DNA from: Ornithinibacillus gellani
GTDB taxonomy: Bacteria > Bacillota > Bacilli > Bacillales > Amphibacillaceae
DNA: 64,000 bases
Direction: 5' to 3'
NCBI RefSeq assembly: GCF_003730295.1
Contig: NZ_QTSZ01000029.1
Coordinates: 124,001-188,000, forward strand
Shown: positions 63,889 through 64,000 of the stretch, piece after piece
Numbering within the stretch: the first letter of the stretch is position 1
How the letters are laid out: the number at the start of each line of letters is the position of its first letter
Made by a program: the position numbers and the translations under genes
Notes under the pieces: generated by a model
What the model was told of the DNA's origin: nothing
The model's database searches: none
What the model saw: only the letters and a program-made list of their open reading frames with translations

Positions 63889-64000
63889 ATCCTCCCACTC
63901 CTCTTCTATTGCTCTTGACAACATTTACCATCTGCTTATTATGAATCGGATACTGTTACTTGAAACAATGAATGTAACTTCTCTCTACTTTCCCCTACCA

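Overview
The window is low-GC DNA from an endospore-former of the Bacillaceae, most like the Oceanobacillus/Virgibacillus/Lentibacillus group. The evidence is AGGAGG-type ribosome sites, frequent TTG/GTG starts, a YdjO cold protein, a YtaF-type sporulation membrane protein, a CvfB protein, and many Bacillus-style LacI, PRD and GntR regulators. No rRNA, tRNA, CRISPR array or intact transposon was seen. Most genes lie on the minus strand.

Layout. 1-3.6 kb: 3' end of a class B penicillin-binding protein, a decayed IS110-type transposase fragment, an IDEAL-domain protein, a P-loop protein with a degenerate internal duplication, and ydjO. 3.7-8.2 kb: MFS-HAD pair and a yycB-like/pcp/DUF1648 operon. 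8.2-9.2 kb: three tandem copies of a ~155-bp repeat and a type I toxin-antitoxin locus (31-aa holin-like toxin with antisense RNA). 9.2-12.3 kb: fused TRAP permease and a TAXI-type receptor whose two halves are circularly permuted. 12.5-19.4 kb: an eight-gene nitrous oxide reductase operon (clade II nosZ) with an FNR-type promoter. 19.6-20.9 kb: Fur-box flavodoxin and an odd region of 21-bp tandem repeats. 20.9-30 kb: malto-/isomalto-oligosaccharide uptake and hydrolysis (ABC transporter, GH31, LacI-type regulator, divergent GH13). 30.5-36.5 kb: RodA/FtsW protein, STAND-LuxR regulator, small membrane protein, 7Fe-type ferredoxin, manA. 36.6-40.7 kb: PTS IIBCA and its PRD regulator. 40.8-45 kb: topB, ytaF, ZIP transporter. 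45.2-57.9 kb: 4-hydroxyphenylacetate (hpa) meta-cleavage operon with a phenylalanine dehydrogenase and an orphan 2-oxoacid dehydrogenase E2, a GNAT protein and a GntR regulator with a matching operator. 58.4-64 kb: cvfB, small proteins, M3 peptidase, HAD phosphatase, ureidoglycolate dehydrogenase.

How it fits together: this looks like a metabolically flexible facultative organism that can respire N2O when oxygen is low (FNR control), uses alpha-glucans and mannose-type PTS sugars, and mineralises aromatic amino acids or 4-hydroxyphenylacetate. A family of dispersed ~155-bp repeats, all in one orientation, is scattered through intergenic space. The most unusual single gene is the circularly permuted TAXI receptor at 11.3-12.3 kb.
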